This document shows positions 8,360-17,749 of a DNA stretch of 64,000 nt, one piece after another. The first letter of the stretch is position 1. Each line of letters opens with the position of its first letter. This DNA is from JAJDXW01 sp965202895 (GTDB taxonomy: Bacteria > Pseudomonadota > Gammaproteobacteria > HK1). Location of the stretch: NCBI GenBank assembly GCA_965202895.1, contig OZ241901.1, forward strand, positions 4,464,001 to 4,528,000, written 5' to 3'. A program made the translations under genes and the position numbers. The notes under the pieces were generated by a model. The model saw only the letters and a list, made by a program, of their open reading frames with translations. It ran no database searches and was not told where the DNA came from.

Positions 8360-9036
8360 TCGCCCGCCCCCGGCGCGGCTTCCGGTGCGCGCCCGCCGCC
8401 GACGGGCGCCGCCGCCTGCGCCCCCCCGCCCTCCGCGAGCGCCCCGCGGCGCACCGCCGGCATCCTCACCAGCCGCACGCGGTCCGCGCGACGCACCCGC
8501 ACCTGCTCTTCCGGACGCTGCCCGCGCCGGCCCTCGCGGCGGCGCAGGGTGAGCGCGATCGCCGCGACGATGGCGACGAGCAGGATGATCGAGGCGATCT
8601 CGAACGGGTACACGTACACCGTGTAGAGGACCGAGCCCAGCTCGCGGGTATTGCTGTAGCCGGCCGGGTGCGGCTCGGGCGCCGGCAGCAGGTCGAGCCG
8701 GTCCCCCCCGAGGACGAGGACGAGCTCCACGAGCACCACCACCGCGACGCCGATCCCGACCGGGAGGTACCGGATGAAGCCCTCCCGGAGCGGCACGAGG
8801 TTGACGTCGAGCATCATCACCACGAAGAGGAAAAGCACCATCACCGCCCCGACGTAGACCAGGACGAGCACGATGGCGAGGAACTCGGCCTCGAGGAGCA
8901 GCCAGATCGCGGCGCTCGTGAAGAACGCGAGCACGAGGCAGAGCGCCGCGTGCACCGGGTTGCGGACCGTGATCACCAGGGCGCCGGCCGCCACCAGCAC
9001 CGCCGCGAAGAAGTAGAAGACGACCTGCCCGAACAT
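8356..9036 (-). CDS. nuoJ: NADH-quinone oxidoreductase subunit J
   Basis: Membrane subunit of the complex I proximal arm, 226 aa. Five hydrophobic helices occupy about residues 1-165, with the conserved pi-bulge helix region IVLVLVYVGAVMVLFLFVVM and the P-rich start NPVHAALCLVLAF. The C-terminal 50-60 residues are a charged, Arg/Ala/Gly-rich soluble tail longer than in most homologues. This tail may be poorly conserved coding sequence kept open by the GTGA overlap with nuoK. An 8-bp gap separates it from nuoI. Confidence 0.94.
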   Translation of the reverse strand: MFGQVVFYFFAAVLVAAGALVITVRNPVHAALCLVLAFFTSAAIWLLLEAEFLAIVLVLVYVGAVMVLFLFVVMMLDVNLVPLREGFIRYLPVGIGVAVVVLVELVLVLGGDRLDLLPAPEPHPAGYSNTRELGSVLYTVYVYPFEIASIILLVAIVAAIALTLRRREGRRGQRPEEQVRVRRADRVRLVRMPAVRRGALAEGGGAQAAAPVGGGRAPEAAPGAGE

Positions 9037-9044
9037 CGGTGCGC

Positions 9045-9533
9045 CTAGCGGTACGCGGATTCGGCGGCGCGGTCGCGGGCGATCCGCTCCTCGTACCGGT
9101 CACCGATCGCCAGCAGCTTCTCCTTGGTCATCAGCAGATCGCCCCGCTCCTCGCCGTGGTACTCGAAGATGCGGGTCTCCACGATCGAGTCGACCGGGCA
9201 CGACTCCTCGCAGAAGCCGCAGAAGATGCACTTGGTGAGGTCGATGTCGTAGCGCGTCGTGCGCCGCGTCCCGTCCTCGCGGGGCTCCGACTCGATGGTG
9301 ATCGCGAGGGCCGGGCACACCGCCTCGCAGAGCTTGCAGGCGATGCACCGCTCCTCCCCGTTCGGGTAGCGGCGAAGCGCGTGCAGCCCCCGGAAACGCG
9401 GCGACTGCGGCGTCTTCTCCTCGGGGTACTGCACGGTGAACTTCTTCCGGAAGAGATACCCCCCGGTGAGGCGGAGCCCGCCGAGGAGCTCGACGAGGAA
9501 GAACGTCCGGAGGAGCTTCGCGAGGGCGTGCAT
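9045..9533 (-). CDS. nuoI: NADH-quinone oxidoreductase subunit I (8Fe ferredoxin)
   Basis: Peripheral-arm subunit of 162 aa carrying clusters N6a and N6b, which relay electrons toward NuoB. Two CxxCxxCxxxCP motifs are present: CIACKLCEAVCP (Cys63, 66, 69, 73) and CIFCGFCEESCP (Cys102, 105, 108, 112). The N-terminal amphipathic segment and the GLHALRRYPNGEERCIAC approach are typical. It starts at ATG 9531-9533, 12 bp after nuoH. Confidence 0.97.
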   Translation of the reverse strand: MHALAKLLRTFFLVELLGGLRLTGGYLFRKKFTVQYPEEKTPQSPRFRGLHALRRYPNGEERCIACKLCEAVCPALAITIESEPREDGTRRTTRYDIDLTKCIFCGFCEESCPVDSIVETRIFEYHGEERGDLLMTKEKLLAIGDRYEERIARDRAAESAYR

Positions 9534-9545
9534 CGACGGCCTCCT

Positions 9546-10628
9546 TCAATCGAACCAGGGGGGGACCGCGAACACGACCCCGAGCCCGGCCACGACGATC
9601 CACACGATGGTCACCGGGATGAAGACCTTCCACCCGAGGCGCATGATCTGGTCGTAGCGGTAGCGGGGGAACGTCGCCCGCATCCAGAGGAACACGAAGC
9701 AGAAGAGGGCGGTCTTGAACACGAACCAGTGCAGTCCCGGACCGAGGAGGGCCGCCGCCGCGGGAGACCATTCGGCCACGCGCCCGAAGTCCACGACCCC
9801 CTCGAGCGGGGAGAGCCAGCCGCCGAGGAACATCACCGCCGCGAGGACCGCGATGAGGATCATGTTCGCGTACTCGGCGAGGAAGAAGAGCGCGAAGCTC
9901 ATGCCCGAGTACTCGACGTGGAACCCGGCCACGATCTCCGACTCGCCCTCCGCCACGTCGAAAGGCGCCCGGTTGGTCTCCGCCACCCCCGAGATCCAGT
10001 ACACGAGGAAGAGCGGCCAGAGGGGCAGCCAGAACCAGTGCAGCAGGGACCCCTCCTGGGCGAGCACGATCTCGCGCAGGTTCAGGCTGCCGGCCGCGAC
10101 CAGCACCCCGACGAGCGCGAAGCCCATCGCGATCTCGTAGGCGACGATCTGCGCCGCCGAGCGCATCGCCCCGAGGAGCGAGTACTTCGAGTTCGACGCC
10201 CAGCCGGCGATGATGACCCCGTAGACCCCGAGCGAGGTCATGGCGAGCACGTAGAGGAGCCCCGCGTTCACGTCGGCGAGGACGAGATGCCGGTCGAAGG
10301 GGACGACCGCCCAGGCCGAGAGCGCGGTGACGAGCGCGAGCACCGGCGCCATCAGGAAGAGCCCCCGGTTCGCGCCGGCGGGGACGATCACCTCCTTCAG
10401 GAGCAGCTTGATCACGTCTGCGAACGGCTGGAAGAGGCCCCGCGGCCCGACCCGGTTCGGCCCGAGGCGGACCTGGATGTACCCGATGACCTTGCGCTCG
10501 GCCAGGGTGAAGTAGGCCACCGAGAGCACGAGCGGGATCATGATCGCGAGGATCTTGAGGACGGTGAGGACCGTCACCTGGAGCCCGTGGGGCAGCCAGG
10601 CGACCGCGCCGGTGACGAATTCGGGCAT
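9546..10628 (-). CDS. nuoH: NADH-quinone oxidoreductase subunit H
   Basis: Membrane subunit forming the quinone chamber with NuoB and NuoD, 360 aa with about eight helices. Conserved motifs are LAERKVIGYIQVRLGPNRVG, GLFQPFADVIKLLLKE, SLGVYGVIIAGWASNSKYSL and AETNRAPFDVAEGESEIVAG (quinone-site loop), then YEIAMG and WMRATFPRYRYDQ. The chosen ATG (10626-10628) overlaps the nuoG stop by one base (TGATG). A longer in-frame extension into nuoG is not homologous and is rejected. Confidence 0.97.
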   Translation of the reverse strand: MPEFVTGAVAWLPHGLQVTVLTVLKILAIMIPLVLSVAYFTLAERKVIGYIQVRLGPNRVGPRGLFQPFADVIKLLLKEVIVPAGANRGLFLMAPVLALVTALSAWAVVPFDRHLVLADVNAGLLYVLAMTSLGVYGVIIAGWASNSKYSLLGAMRSAAQIVAYEIAMGFALVGVLVAAGSLNLREIVLAQEGSLLHWFWLPLWPLFLVYWISGVAETNRAPFDVAEGESEIVAGFHVEYSGMSFALFFLAEYANMILIAVLAAVMFLGGWLSPLEGVVDFGRVAEWSPAAAALLGPGLHWFVFKTALFCFVFLWMRATFPRYRYDQIMRLGWKVFIPVTIVWIVVAGLGVVFAVPPWFD

Positions 10629-13069
10629 CACGAGGCGGCCGGCTTCACCGAGACCGGACCCCACGCGGGGCCGAGACCGACGCTGTGCGCGACCCCCGCA
10701 TGGATCAGGAGGCAGCCGTCGGGAACCGCGGGGTCCTCCACGACCTCGAGGGTGCGCTCGCCGCCGTTCTGCCGGACGGCGGCCCGCCCGCCCGCGACGA
10801 GGCCGAGGGCGCGGGCGGCCGCGGGGTTGACCCGTACCGCGGGGGCCGGCGCATCGGCGGTGCGCTGGAGCGCCCCGGCGCGCCGGACGAGAGGGTCCAC
10901 CGCGTAGATCGGCACGTCGCCCACCCGCCGGAGACGGGAGGAGGAGGCGTCCGTCCCCTCCTCCCCTTCGCCCGCGGCCGCCGGCGCGGCCGGGCCGGCT
11001 CCGGGGCTGGCCTCGGGGCCGGCTTCGGGGCCGGCGAGGTTGTCGGGCGGCGCGGCCTCCCCGATCCTCGCCTCCGCCTCGGCCCGGACGTCCTCGATGC
11101 CTTCATGGTCGAAGCCGTCGACCCCCAGCCGGTTCGCGAGCACGCGCAGGATCCGCCACGCCGGCCGCGCCTCGCCGGGAGGCGTGGTCGCCGCCTCGTA
11201 GCGCTGGCGGCGGCCTTCCGCGTTGTAGAAGGTGCCCGGGGTCTCGGTGAAGAGACCGATGGGGAGGAGCACGCTCGCGTACGCCTCCATCGCCGGGGAC
11301 GCGTACCCGGTGAGGGCGATCACCGATTGCGCCGCCTCGAGGGCCGCGAGCGCGGCCCCGCTGTTCGCGCAGTCGAGCTCGGGCTCGGCGCCGAGGAGCA
11401 CGTAGGCGGGGAGCTTCGCCTCCAGCATGGCGGCCGCGTCGAGCCCCGGCGAGGCGGCCGGCGCCCCGCCCGGGCCGCGGTGCGGGAGCATCCCCGCGAG
11501 GGCCGCGCCGGCTCCGTTCGGCCCGTCGCTCAGGTATCCGAGCCGCGCCCCGGTCCGGCGGGCGATGGTCCGGGCGAGCGCCCGGACCCCGGCCGCCCGC
11601 GGATGCGCGGCGGTGCTGCTTCCGAGGAGGACGACCGCCCGCTCCGCCCCGGCGAGACCGGCCGCCGCCGCGCGCTGCTCCGCGCTCGGCCCGTCCGGGC
11701 CGCCGCCCTCCCCTTCCGGCCCGGCGTCTCCTCCGGACCCCGCGGCGCGGGCGATCCCCGCCAGCTCGTCCTCGATCCGGTCCGGCGACACGACGATGCG
11801 GCCGGCGAGATCGAAGTGGAACGCGTAGTCCAGGGGATTGACGGCGAACACGGAGGCGCCCGCGAGCGCCGCCTTGCGAAGCCGGAGGCCGGCGAGCGGC
11901 TGCTCCTTGCGGACGTTGCTGCCGACGAGGAGGGCCGCATCCACCCGCTCCAGATCCGCGAGCTCCATGCCGAGCCACGGCCAGGCGGGAGCTTCGTCCT
12001 GGTCGCGGAAGTCCGTCTGGCGGAGACGGTGGTCGAGGTTCGCGCAGCCGAGCCCCCGCGCGAGGGCCTGGAGGAGGTAGTGCTCCTCGGTGGTCGCGGC
12101 CGGCGAGGCGAGCACCCCGATCCCGGCCGGCCCCCGTGCTTCGAGCGCCGTCCGGATCTCCCGCGCCGCGGTGTCGAGGGCGACCTCCCAGCCGGCCTCG
12201 CGCCATGCCCCGTCCTCGCCCCGCACCCGCGGGCGAAGGAGGCGGTCCTCGGCGTAGAGCCCCTCGTAGCCGAACCGGTCGCGGTCGGAGAGCCACACCT
12301 CGTTCACCGCCTCGTTCTCGCGCGGCACGACCCGGAGCGCCCGCCCGCGCCGGACGTGGACGTAGACGTTCGACCCCACCGCATCGTGCGCGGCCACGCC
12401 CTCGCGCTGCACCATCTCCCACGCCCGCGCCCGGAACCGGAACGGCTTGGAGGTGAGGGCCCCCACCGGACAGACGTCGATCACGTTGCCGGAGAGCTCC
12501 GAATCGACGCTCCGCTCGATGAAGGTGCCGATCCGCATGTCCTCCCCCCGCCCGGTCGCGCCGAGCTCCGCGAGGCCGGCCACCTCCGCCCCGAAGCGCA
12601 CGCACCGGGTGCAGTGGATGCAGCGGGTCATGTCGGTCGCGATGAGGGGTCCCAGGTTCTTGTCCGGGACCACCCGCTTTCGCTCGGTGAAGCGCGACAC
12701 CCCCCGCCCGTAGCCCATCGCGAGGTCCTGGAGCTCGCACTCCCCGCCCTGGTCGCAGATCGGGCAGTCGAGGGGATGGTTGATGAGCAGGAACTCCATC
12801 ACGGAGCGCTGGGCCCCGCGGGCCGCCGCCGACGCGGTGAAGACCTTCATGCCGTCCATCACCGGGGTCGCGCAGGCGGGGAGCGGCTTCGGAGCGCGCT
12901 CGACCTCCACCAGGCACATCCGGCAGTTCGCGGCCACCGAGAGCTTCCGGTGGTAGCAGAAACGCGGGATGGCGATCCCGGCCGCGTCCGCGGCCTCGAT
13001 GACCATCGCCCCCTTGCGGGCCTCGCAGGCGCGCCCGTCGATCTCGATCGTGACCGTATCGCCGCTCAT
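10628..13069 (-). CDS. nuoG: NADH-quinone oxidoreductase subunit G
   Basis: Large iron-sulfur subunit of the NADH-dehydrogenase module, 813 aa. The N-terminal [2Fe-2S] ferredoxin domain has Cys38, Cys49, Cys52 and Cys66. It is followed by the His/Cys cluster region in DCPICDQGGECELQDLAMGY and the CIHCTRCVRFGAEVAGL 4Fe-4S segment. Then comes a molybdopterin-oxidoreductase-like domain that has lost its cofactor in this family. A low-complexity Gly/Pro/Ala-rich insert (about residues 670-705) and another near 445-465 look like GC-driven expansions. The stop overlaps the nuoH start. Confidence 0.95.
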   Translation of the reverse strand: MSGDTVTIEIDGRACEARKGAMVIEAADAAGIAIPRFCYHRKLSVAANCRMCLVEVERAPKPLPACATPVMDGMKVFTASAAARGAQRSVMEFLLINHPLDCPICDQGGECELQDLAMGYGRGVSRFTERKRVVPDKNLGPLIATDMTRCIHCTRCVRFGAEVAGLAELGATGRGEDMRIGTFIERSVDSELSGNVIDVCPVGALTSKPFRFRARAWEMVQREGVAAHDAVGSNVYVHVRRGRALRVVPRENEAVNEVWLSDRDRFGYEGLYAEDRLLRPRVRGEDGAWREAGWEVALDTAAREIRTALEARGPAGIGVLASPAATTEEHYLLQALARGLGCANLDHRLRQTDFRDQDEAPAWPWLGMELADLERVDAALLVGSNVRKEQPLAGLRLRKAALAGASVFAVNPLDYAFHFDLAGRIVVSPDRIEDELAGIARAAGSGGDAGPEGEGGGPDGPSAEQRAAAAGLAGAERAVVLLGSSTAAHPRAAGVRALARTIARRTGARLGYLSDGPNGAGAALAGMLPHRGPGGAPAASPGLDAAAMLEAKLPAYVLLGAEPELDCANSGAALAALEAAQSVIALTGYASPAMEAYASVLLPIGLFTETPGTFYNAEGRRQRYEAATTPPGEARPAWRILRVLANRLGVDGFDHEGIEDVRAEAEARIGEAAPPDNLAGPEAGPEASPGAGPAAPAAAGEGEEGTDASSSRLRRVGDVPIYAVDPLVRRAGALQRTADAPAPAVRVNPAAARALGLVAGGRAAVRQNGGERTLEVVEDPAVPDGCLLIHAGVAHSVGLGPAWGPVSVKPAAS

Positions 13070-13079
13070 GGCCCGCCCG

Positions 13080-14369
13080 TCAGTCCGCCGCTTCCGCGAG
13101 CGCGGTCATGCATCGACCATGCTCGATGTGATACTCGAATTCATGCCGGTAATGCTTGAGAAAGCCTTGAATCGGCCACGCCGCCGCATCGCCGAAGGCG
13201 CAGATCGTCCGCCCCTCGACGTTGTTCGCGACGTCGAGCAGCATGTCGAGGTGCGCGTGCTCGCCGCCGCCCGCCTCGATGCGGCGCACCACCCGGTACA
13301 TCCAGCCGGTCCCTTCGCGGCACGGGGTGCACTGCCCGCAGGACTCCATGTAGTAGAAGCGCGCGATCCGCTCCGCCATCCGCACCATGCAGGTGGTGTC
13401 GTCCATGACCACGACCGCCCCCGAGCCGAGCATCGAGCCCGCGGCCCGGATGGAGTCGTAGTCCATGTCGACCTCCATCATGACCTCCCCCGGGAGCACC
13501 GGCATCGAGGAGCCGCCCGGAATGACCGCCTTGAGGCGCCGCCCGTCCCGCACCCCGCCGGCCATCGCGAGGAGCTCGCGGAAGGGGGTGCCGAGAGGGA
13601 TCTCGAAGTTGCCCGGGCTGTTGACGTGCCCCGAGACGGAGAACACCTTGGTCCCGCCGGAGTTCTCGACCCCGAGGTCCCGGAACCAGTCCGGGCCGTT
13701 GCGCACGATCGACGGCACGGAAGCGAAGGTCTCGGTGTTGTTGACGGTGGTCGGGCGCCCGTAGAGCCCCTGGTTGGCGGGAAACGGGGGCTTGAACCGG
13801 GGCATCCCCTTCTTGCCCTCGAGCGATTCGAGGAGGCCCATCTCCTCGCCGCAGATGTAGGCGCCCGCCCCGAGCACGCAGTGGAGCTCGAACTCGACCC
13901 CGGAGCCGAGGACGTCGGCGCCGAGGAGACCGGCGGCGCGGGCCTCGGCGAGGGCCGCTTCGAAGCGCGCGTAGGGCTCGTCGCAGAACTCCCCGCGCAC
14001 GTAGTTGTAGCCGACGGTGGCCCCCATCGCGTAGCCGCCGATGGCCATCCCCTCGATGACCGCGTGCGGGTTGTAACGCAGGATGTCCCGGTCCTTGCAG
14101 GTCCCGGGCTCGCTCTCGTCGGAGTTGCACACCACGTAGCTCTGGCCGCCCCCGTCCCGCGGCATGAAGCTCCACTTGAGCCCGGCCGGGAAGCCGGCGC
14201 CTCCCCGGCCCCGCAGGCCCGAAGCCTTGACCATCTCGACCACGTCCCCGGGCGGGATCCTCTCCGCGAGGATCCGCTCCCACGCCTGGTAGCCGCCGAC
14301 CCGCCGGTAGTTGTCGTAGGTCCACGGCTCGTCGAAGCGGAGGGTCCGGAAACAGACTTCGTTGGCCAC
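13080..14369 (-). CDS. nuoF: NADH-quinone oxidoreductase subunit F
   Basis: NADH- and FMN-binding subunit with the N3 4Fe-4S cluster, 429 aa, standard length. It shows LRGRGGAGFPAGLKWSFMP (FMN/NADH glycine-rich site), YVVCNSDESEPGTCKDRDI, and the cluster motif SCGQCTPCREGTGW with the distant fourth Cys in ICAFGDAAAWP. Translation starts at GTG (14367-14369). It lies 36 bp after nuoE and 10 bp before nuoG. Confidence 0.97.
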   Translation of the reverse strand: MANEVCFRTLRFDEPWTYDNYRRVGGYQAWERILAERIPPGDVVEMVKASGLRGRGGAGFPAGLKWSFMPRDGGGQSYVVCNSDESEPGTCKDRDILRYNPHAVIEGMAIGGYAMGATVGYNYVRGEFCDEPYARFEAALAEARAAGLLGADVLGSGVEFELHCVLGAGAYICGEEMGLLESLEGKKGMPRFKPPFPANQGLYGRPTTVNNTETFASVPSIVRNGPDWFRDLGVENSGGTKVFSVSGHVNSPGNFEIPLGTPFRELLAMAGGVRDGRRLKAVIPGGSSMPVLPGEVMMEVDMDYDSIRAAGSMLGSGAVVVMDDTTCMVRMAERIARFYYMESCGQCTPCREGTGWMYRVVRRIEAGGGEHAHLDMLLDVANNVEGRTICAFGDAAAWPIQGFLKHYRHEFEYHIEHGRCMTALAEAAD

Positions 14370-14405
14370 GCCCTTCTTCCCCTCCCGTTCGCCCGCGCCG
14401 CCCGG

Positions 14406-14891
14406 CTACTCGAGCGCGTCGAGAATCTCGTCCACCTTCTCGATGGTGAGGTTCTCGTGGTAGCGGTGGTCGACCATCATCATCGGCGCCCCGCAGCAGG
14501 CGGCGAGGCACTCCTCCTCGCGCTTGAGGAAGATGCGCCCGTCCGCGGTCGACTCGCCGAGGCGCACCCCGCAGCGTTCCTCGACGTGGGAGACGATCGC
14601 ATCGGCGCCGCACAACATGCACGAGACGTTGGTGCAGATCGAGACGCTGTGCCGCGCCACCGGCCGGGTCTCGAACATCGAGTAGAAGCTCGCGACCTCG
14701 TATACCGTGATGCGGGGAAGCCCGAGGTAGCCGGCCACCTGGTCCATGAGCTCCGCGGTGAGGTAGCCGCCGTTGTCGTGCTGCGCGGCGCGGAGCGCCC
14801 CGAGCAGGGCCGACTGGCGGCCCTCCGGAGGGAACTTCGCGAGCCAGCCGTCGATCTCGCGGCGCACGTGCTCGGAGAGCCCCCCGCTCAC
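14406..14891 (-). CDS. nuoE: NADH-quinone oxidoreductase subunit E
   Basis: Thioredoxin-like [2Fe-2S] (N1a) subunit that pairs with NuoF, 161 aa. The four ligands are Cys86 and Cys91 (CTNVSC) and Cys128 and Cys132 (ECLAACCGAP). The helical N-terminus has YLTAELMDQVAGYLGLP and VYEVASFYSMF. The start is GTG 14889-14891, overlapping the nuoD stop by 4 bp (GTGA). The frame stays open far upstream, but homology ends at this start. Confidence 0.95.
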   Translation of the reverse strand: MSGGLSEHVRREIDGWLAKFPPEGRQSALLGALRAAQHDNGGYLTAELMDQVAGYLGLPRITVYEVASFYSMFETRPVARHSVSICTNVSCMLCGADAIVSHVEERCGVRLGESTADGRIFLKREEECLAACCGAPMMMVDHRYHENLTIEKVDEILDALE

Positions 14892-16141
14892 CGGTCCACC
14901 TCCCCGAACACGATGTCCTGGGTTCCGATGACCGCGACCACGTCGGCCAGCATGTGGCCCCGCACCATCTCGTCGATGGAGGAGAGATGGGCGAAGCCGG
15001 GGGCGCGGATCTTGACCCGGTACGGCTTGTTCGCCCCGTCCGACACGAGATAGATGCCGAACTCCCCCTTCGGAGCCTCCACCGCGGCGTAGATCTCGCC
15101 CTCGGGAACGCAGTACCCTTCGGTGAAGAGCTTGAAGTGGTGGATGAGGGATTCCATGTCCTCCTTCATCGCCTCGCGGGTCGGAACGGCGAGCTTCGGG
15201 TCGTCGAGCATGACCGGCCCCGGGCTCGCGCGGAGCCGGTCCACGCACTGGCGCACGATGCGGTTCGACTGGCGCATCTCCTCGACGCGGACGAGGTAGC
15301 GGTCGTAGCAGTCGCCGTTCACGCCGACCGGGACGTCGAAGTCGACCTCGCCGTACATCTCGTAGGGCTGCTTCTTGCGAAGGTCCCACTCGACGCCGGA
15401 GCCCCGCAGCATCGGCCCGGAGAACCCGAGCTGGAGGGCGCGCTCCGGCGGCACCACGCCGATCCCGACCGTGCGCTGCTTCCAGATCCGGTTGTCGGTG
15501 AGGAGGGTCTCGTACTCGTCCACGCAGCCCGGAAACCGCTCCGTGAAGCGCTCGATGAAATCGAGGAGGGAGCCCTCGCGGCCGCGGTTGAGGCGCCGGG
15601 TCTCGCGCTCCCCGCGGCGGGGCGAGGCGGTGTGCCGCGGCATGTCGGCCGGAAGGTCCCGGTAGACCCCGCCCGGCCGGTAGTACGTCGCGTGCATCCG
15701 CGTCCCGGAGACCGCCTCGTAGCAGTCCATGAGGTCCTCGCGCTCGCGGAACGCGTAGAGGAATACGGTCATCGCCCCGATGTCGAGCCCGTGCGCCCCG
15801 ATCCACATCAGGTGGTTCAGGATCCGGGTGATCTCGTCGAACATCGTGCGGATCCAGCGCGCCCGCGGCGGCGGCTCGATGCCGAGCAGGCGCTCGATGG
15901 CGAGCACGTAGGCGTGCTCGTTGCACATCATGGACACGTAGTCGAGACGGTCCATGTAGCCGATGCTCTGGCTGTAGGGCTTGGATTCGGCGAGCTTCTC
16001 GGTGGCGCGGTGGAGGAGCCCGATGTGGGGGTCGGCCCGCTCGACGACCTCCCCGTCCATCTCGAGCACGAGCCGCAGCACCCCGTGGGCGGCCGGGTGC
16101 TGGGGGCCGAAGTTGAGGGTGAAGTTGCGGATCTCGGGCAT
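14888..16141 (-). CDS. nuoD: NADH-quinone oxidoreductase subunit D
   Basis: The 49-kDa, hydrogenase-large-subunit-like protein that lines the quinone site, 417 aa. It begins MPEIRNFTLNFGPQHPAAHG, with the quinone-headgroup His in HPAAHG. It also contains HIGLLHRATEKL, IGYMDRLDYVSMM, GGVYRDLPADMP, YETLLTDNRIWKQRTVGIG, and the C-terminal CxxC-less end DIVFGEVDR. It is separate from nuoC, unlike the fused enterobacterial nuoCD. ATG at 16139-16141, 8 bp after nuoC. Confidence 0.97.
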   Translation of the reverse strand: MPEIRNFTLNFGPQHPAAHGVLRLVLEMDGEVVERADPHIGLLHRATEKLAESKPYSQSIGYMDRLDYVSMMCNEHAYVLAIERLLGIEPPPRARWIRTMFDEITRILNHLMWIGAHGLDIGAMTVFLYAFREREDLMDCYEAVSGTRMHATYYRPGGVYRDLPADMPRHTASPRRGERETRRLNRGREGSLLDFIERFTERFPGCVDEYETLLTDNRIWKQRTVGIGVVPPERALQLGFSGPMLRGSGVEWDLRKKQPYEMYGEVDFDVPVGVNGDCYDRYLVRVEEMRQSNRIVRQCVDRLRASPGPVMLDDPKLAVPTREAMKEDMESLIHHFKLFTEGYCVPEGEIYAAVEAPKGEFGIYLVSDGANKPYRVKIRAPGFAHLSSIDEMVRGHMLADVVAVIGTQDIVFGEVDR

Positions 16142-16149
16142 CGCGGGGC

Positions 16150-16884
16150 TCAGGCCTCGTGCGGCCCGGCGTCGGCGTCCCGGGCGTAGCGCTGGTCGCG
16201 CCGGATCACGCGCGGGACGAGGACCCGCTCCTCGATGGTCACCGGCTCGTAGACGACGCGGCCCTTCTCCGGGTCGTAACGCATCTCGACGTGCCCGCTC
16301 AGGGGGAAGTCCTTGCGGAAGGGGTGGCCGACGAAGCCGTAGTCGGTGAGCAGGCGCCGCAGGTCCGGATGGCCCTCGAAGAGGATGCCGAAGAGGTCGA
16401 ACGCCTCGCGCTCGAACCAGTCGGCGGACGCCCACACGCCGATGACGGAGGGCAGCCGGGGGTACTCTCCGTCGAGGAACACCTTCAGGCGGAGCCTCCA
16501 GTTGTGGGTGACGGAGAGCAGGTGGTGGACGACCGCGAAGCGCTTGCCGGCCCAGGCGCCGCCCGCGAAGCGGCCGTAGCCCGCCCCGCGCGAGAAGCCG
16601 GACACGGTCGCGGTCTCGCTCGTCTCCCAGTCGGCCTGCCCGTAGGCCGAATAGTCGACCGCACACACGTCGACGAGCTGCTCGAACCGGAGAGCGGGAT
16701 CGTCGCGCAGACGCTCGCACACCTCGACGAGGTGCTCGGGGCCGGTCTCGCACACCACCTCGCCCCGCGCCGACTCGTGTACGCGGGCGGCGGCCGGCGC
16801 CAGGCGGTCGCGCAGGCGCGCGCCGAGCCCGGCTCGCGGTCCGGGGTCGGGCGCCGCGGCGGCGGGTACGGTTTCAGCGGGCAA
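16150..16884 (-). CDS. nuoC: NADH-quinone oxidoreductase subunit C
   Basis: The 30-kDa subunit of the peripheral arm, 244 aa. The diagnostic C-terminal part has WFEREAFDLFGILFEGHPDL, LLTDYGFVGHPFRKDFPL and YEPVTIEERVLVPRVIR. The N-terminal 30 residues are Ala/Pro-rich. The only plausible start in this frame is TTG at 16882-16884, inside the end of nuoB (11-bp overlap). The start choice is therefore less certain than the gene. Confidence 0.94.
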   Translation of the reverse strand: MPAETVPAAAAPDPGPRAGLGARLRDRLAPAAARVHESARGEVVCETGPEHLVEVCERLRDDPALRFEQLVDVCAVDYSAYGQADWETSETATVSGFSRGAGYGRFAGGAWAGKRFAVVHHLLSVTHNWRLRLKVFLDGEYPRLPSVIGVWASADWFEREAFDLFGILFEGHPDLRRLLTDYGFVGHPFRKDFPLSGHVEMRYDPEKGRVVYEPVTIEERVLVPRVIRRDQRYARDADAGPHEA

Positions 16885-17350
16885 TGGTGTTCGTTCGCCG
16901 GATCTTGTTCTGGAGCTGCAACACCCCGTAGAGCAGCGCTTCGGCGGTCGGGGGGCATCCCGGCACGTAGACGTCGACCGGCACGATGCGGTCGCACCCG
17001 CGCACCACCGAGTACGAGTAGTGGTAGTACCCGCCGCCGTTCGCGCACGAGCCCATCGAGATCACCCAGCGGGGCTCGGACATCTGGTCGTAGACCTTCC
17101 GCAGGGCCGGGGCCATCTTGTTCACCAGGGTGCCGGCCACGATCATGACGTCGGACTGCCGCGGGCTCGGCCGGAACAGGATCCCGAACCGATCGAGGTC
17201 GTAGCGGGCCGCCCCCGCGTGCATCATCTCGATCGCACAGCAGGCGAGCCCGAACGTCATCGGCCACATCGAGCCGGTCCGCGCCCAGTTGATGAGGCGG
17301 TCGGCCGTCGTGGTGACGAAGCCTTCTTCCAGTACGCCTTCTATTCCCAC
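16874..17350 (-). CDS. nuoB: NADH-quinone oxidoreductase subunit B
   Basis: Carries the terminal N2 4Fe-4S cluster next to quinone, 158 aa. The cluster ligands are the adjacent Cys37-Cys38 pair (FGLACCAIEMMH), Cys102 (MGSCANGGG) and Cys132 (VPGCPPTAEAL). The short N-terminus VGIEGVLEEGFVTTTADRLI is typical of beta- and non-enteric gammaproteobacteria rather than the longer E. coli form. The GTG start (17348-17350) overlaps the end of nuoA by 10 bp. Confidence 0.97.
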   Translation of the reverse strand: MGIEGVLEEGFVTTTADRLINWARTGSMWPMTFGLACCAIEMMHAGAARYDLDRFGILFRPSPRQSDVMIVAGTLVNKMAPALRKVYDQMSEPRWVISMGSCANGGGYYHYSYSVVRGCDRIVPVDVYVPGCPPTAEALLYGVLQLQNKIRRTNTIAR

Positions 17351-17700
17351 TCCAGCGCGCCCTTCTTCCACTCGTAGATGAACCCGACCACGAGGACCCC
17401 GAGGAAGACCATCATGGCCACGAAGCCGAACATGCCGATCCGGTCGAGCACGACCGCCCAGGGGAACAGGAACGCGATCTCGAGGTCGAAGATGATGAAG
17501 AGGATGGCGACCAGGTAGTAGCGCACGTCGAACTTCATGCGCGAGTCCTCGAAGGCCTCGAATCCGCATTCGTAGGGGGAGGTCTTCTCCTGGTCGGGGC
17601 GGCGGGGCCCGAACAGCCAGCCGAGGGCGAGCGGAACCACTCCCATCGCGGTCGCCACCACGAGAAAGATGAGGATCGGGAGGTAGTTCTGTTCGAGCAT
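17341..17700 (-). CDS. nuoA: NADH-quinone oxidoreductase subunit A
   Basis: First gene of the operon, a three-helix membrane subunit of 119 aa. The conserved quinone-chamber loop YECGFEAFEDSRMKFDVRYY precedes the second helix. The acidic membrane segment IIFDLEIAFLFPWAV follows, and the protein ends EWKKGALEWE. Only 49 bp separate its ATG from the 3' end of tRNA-Leu, so the tRNA and nuo genes could share a transcript. Confidence 0.97.
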   Translation of the reverse strand: MLEQNYLPILIFLVVATAMGVVPLALGWLFGPRRPDQEKTSPYECGFEAFEDSRMKFDVRYYLVAILFIIFDLEIAFLFPWAVVLDRIGMFGFVAMMVFLGVLVVGFIYEWKKGALEWE

Positions 17701-17749
17701 CTCGCTCCTTCAACGGTGGCGGGCGCCCCGTCGGCGGCGCCGGCGATAT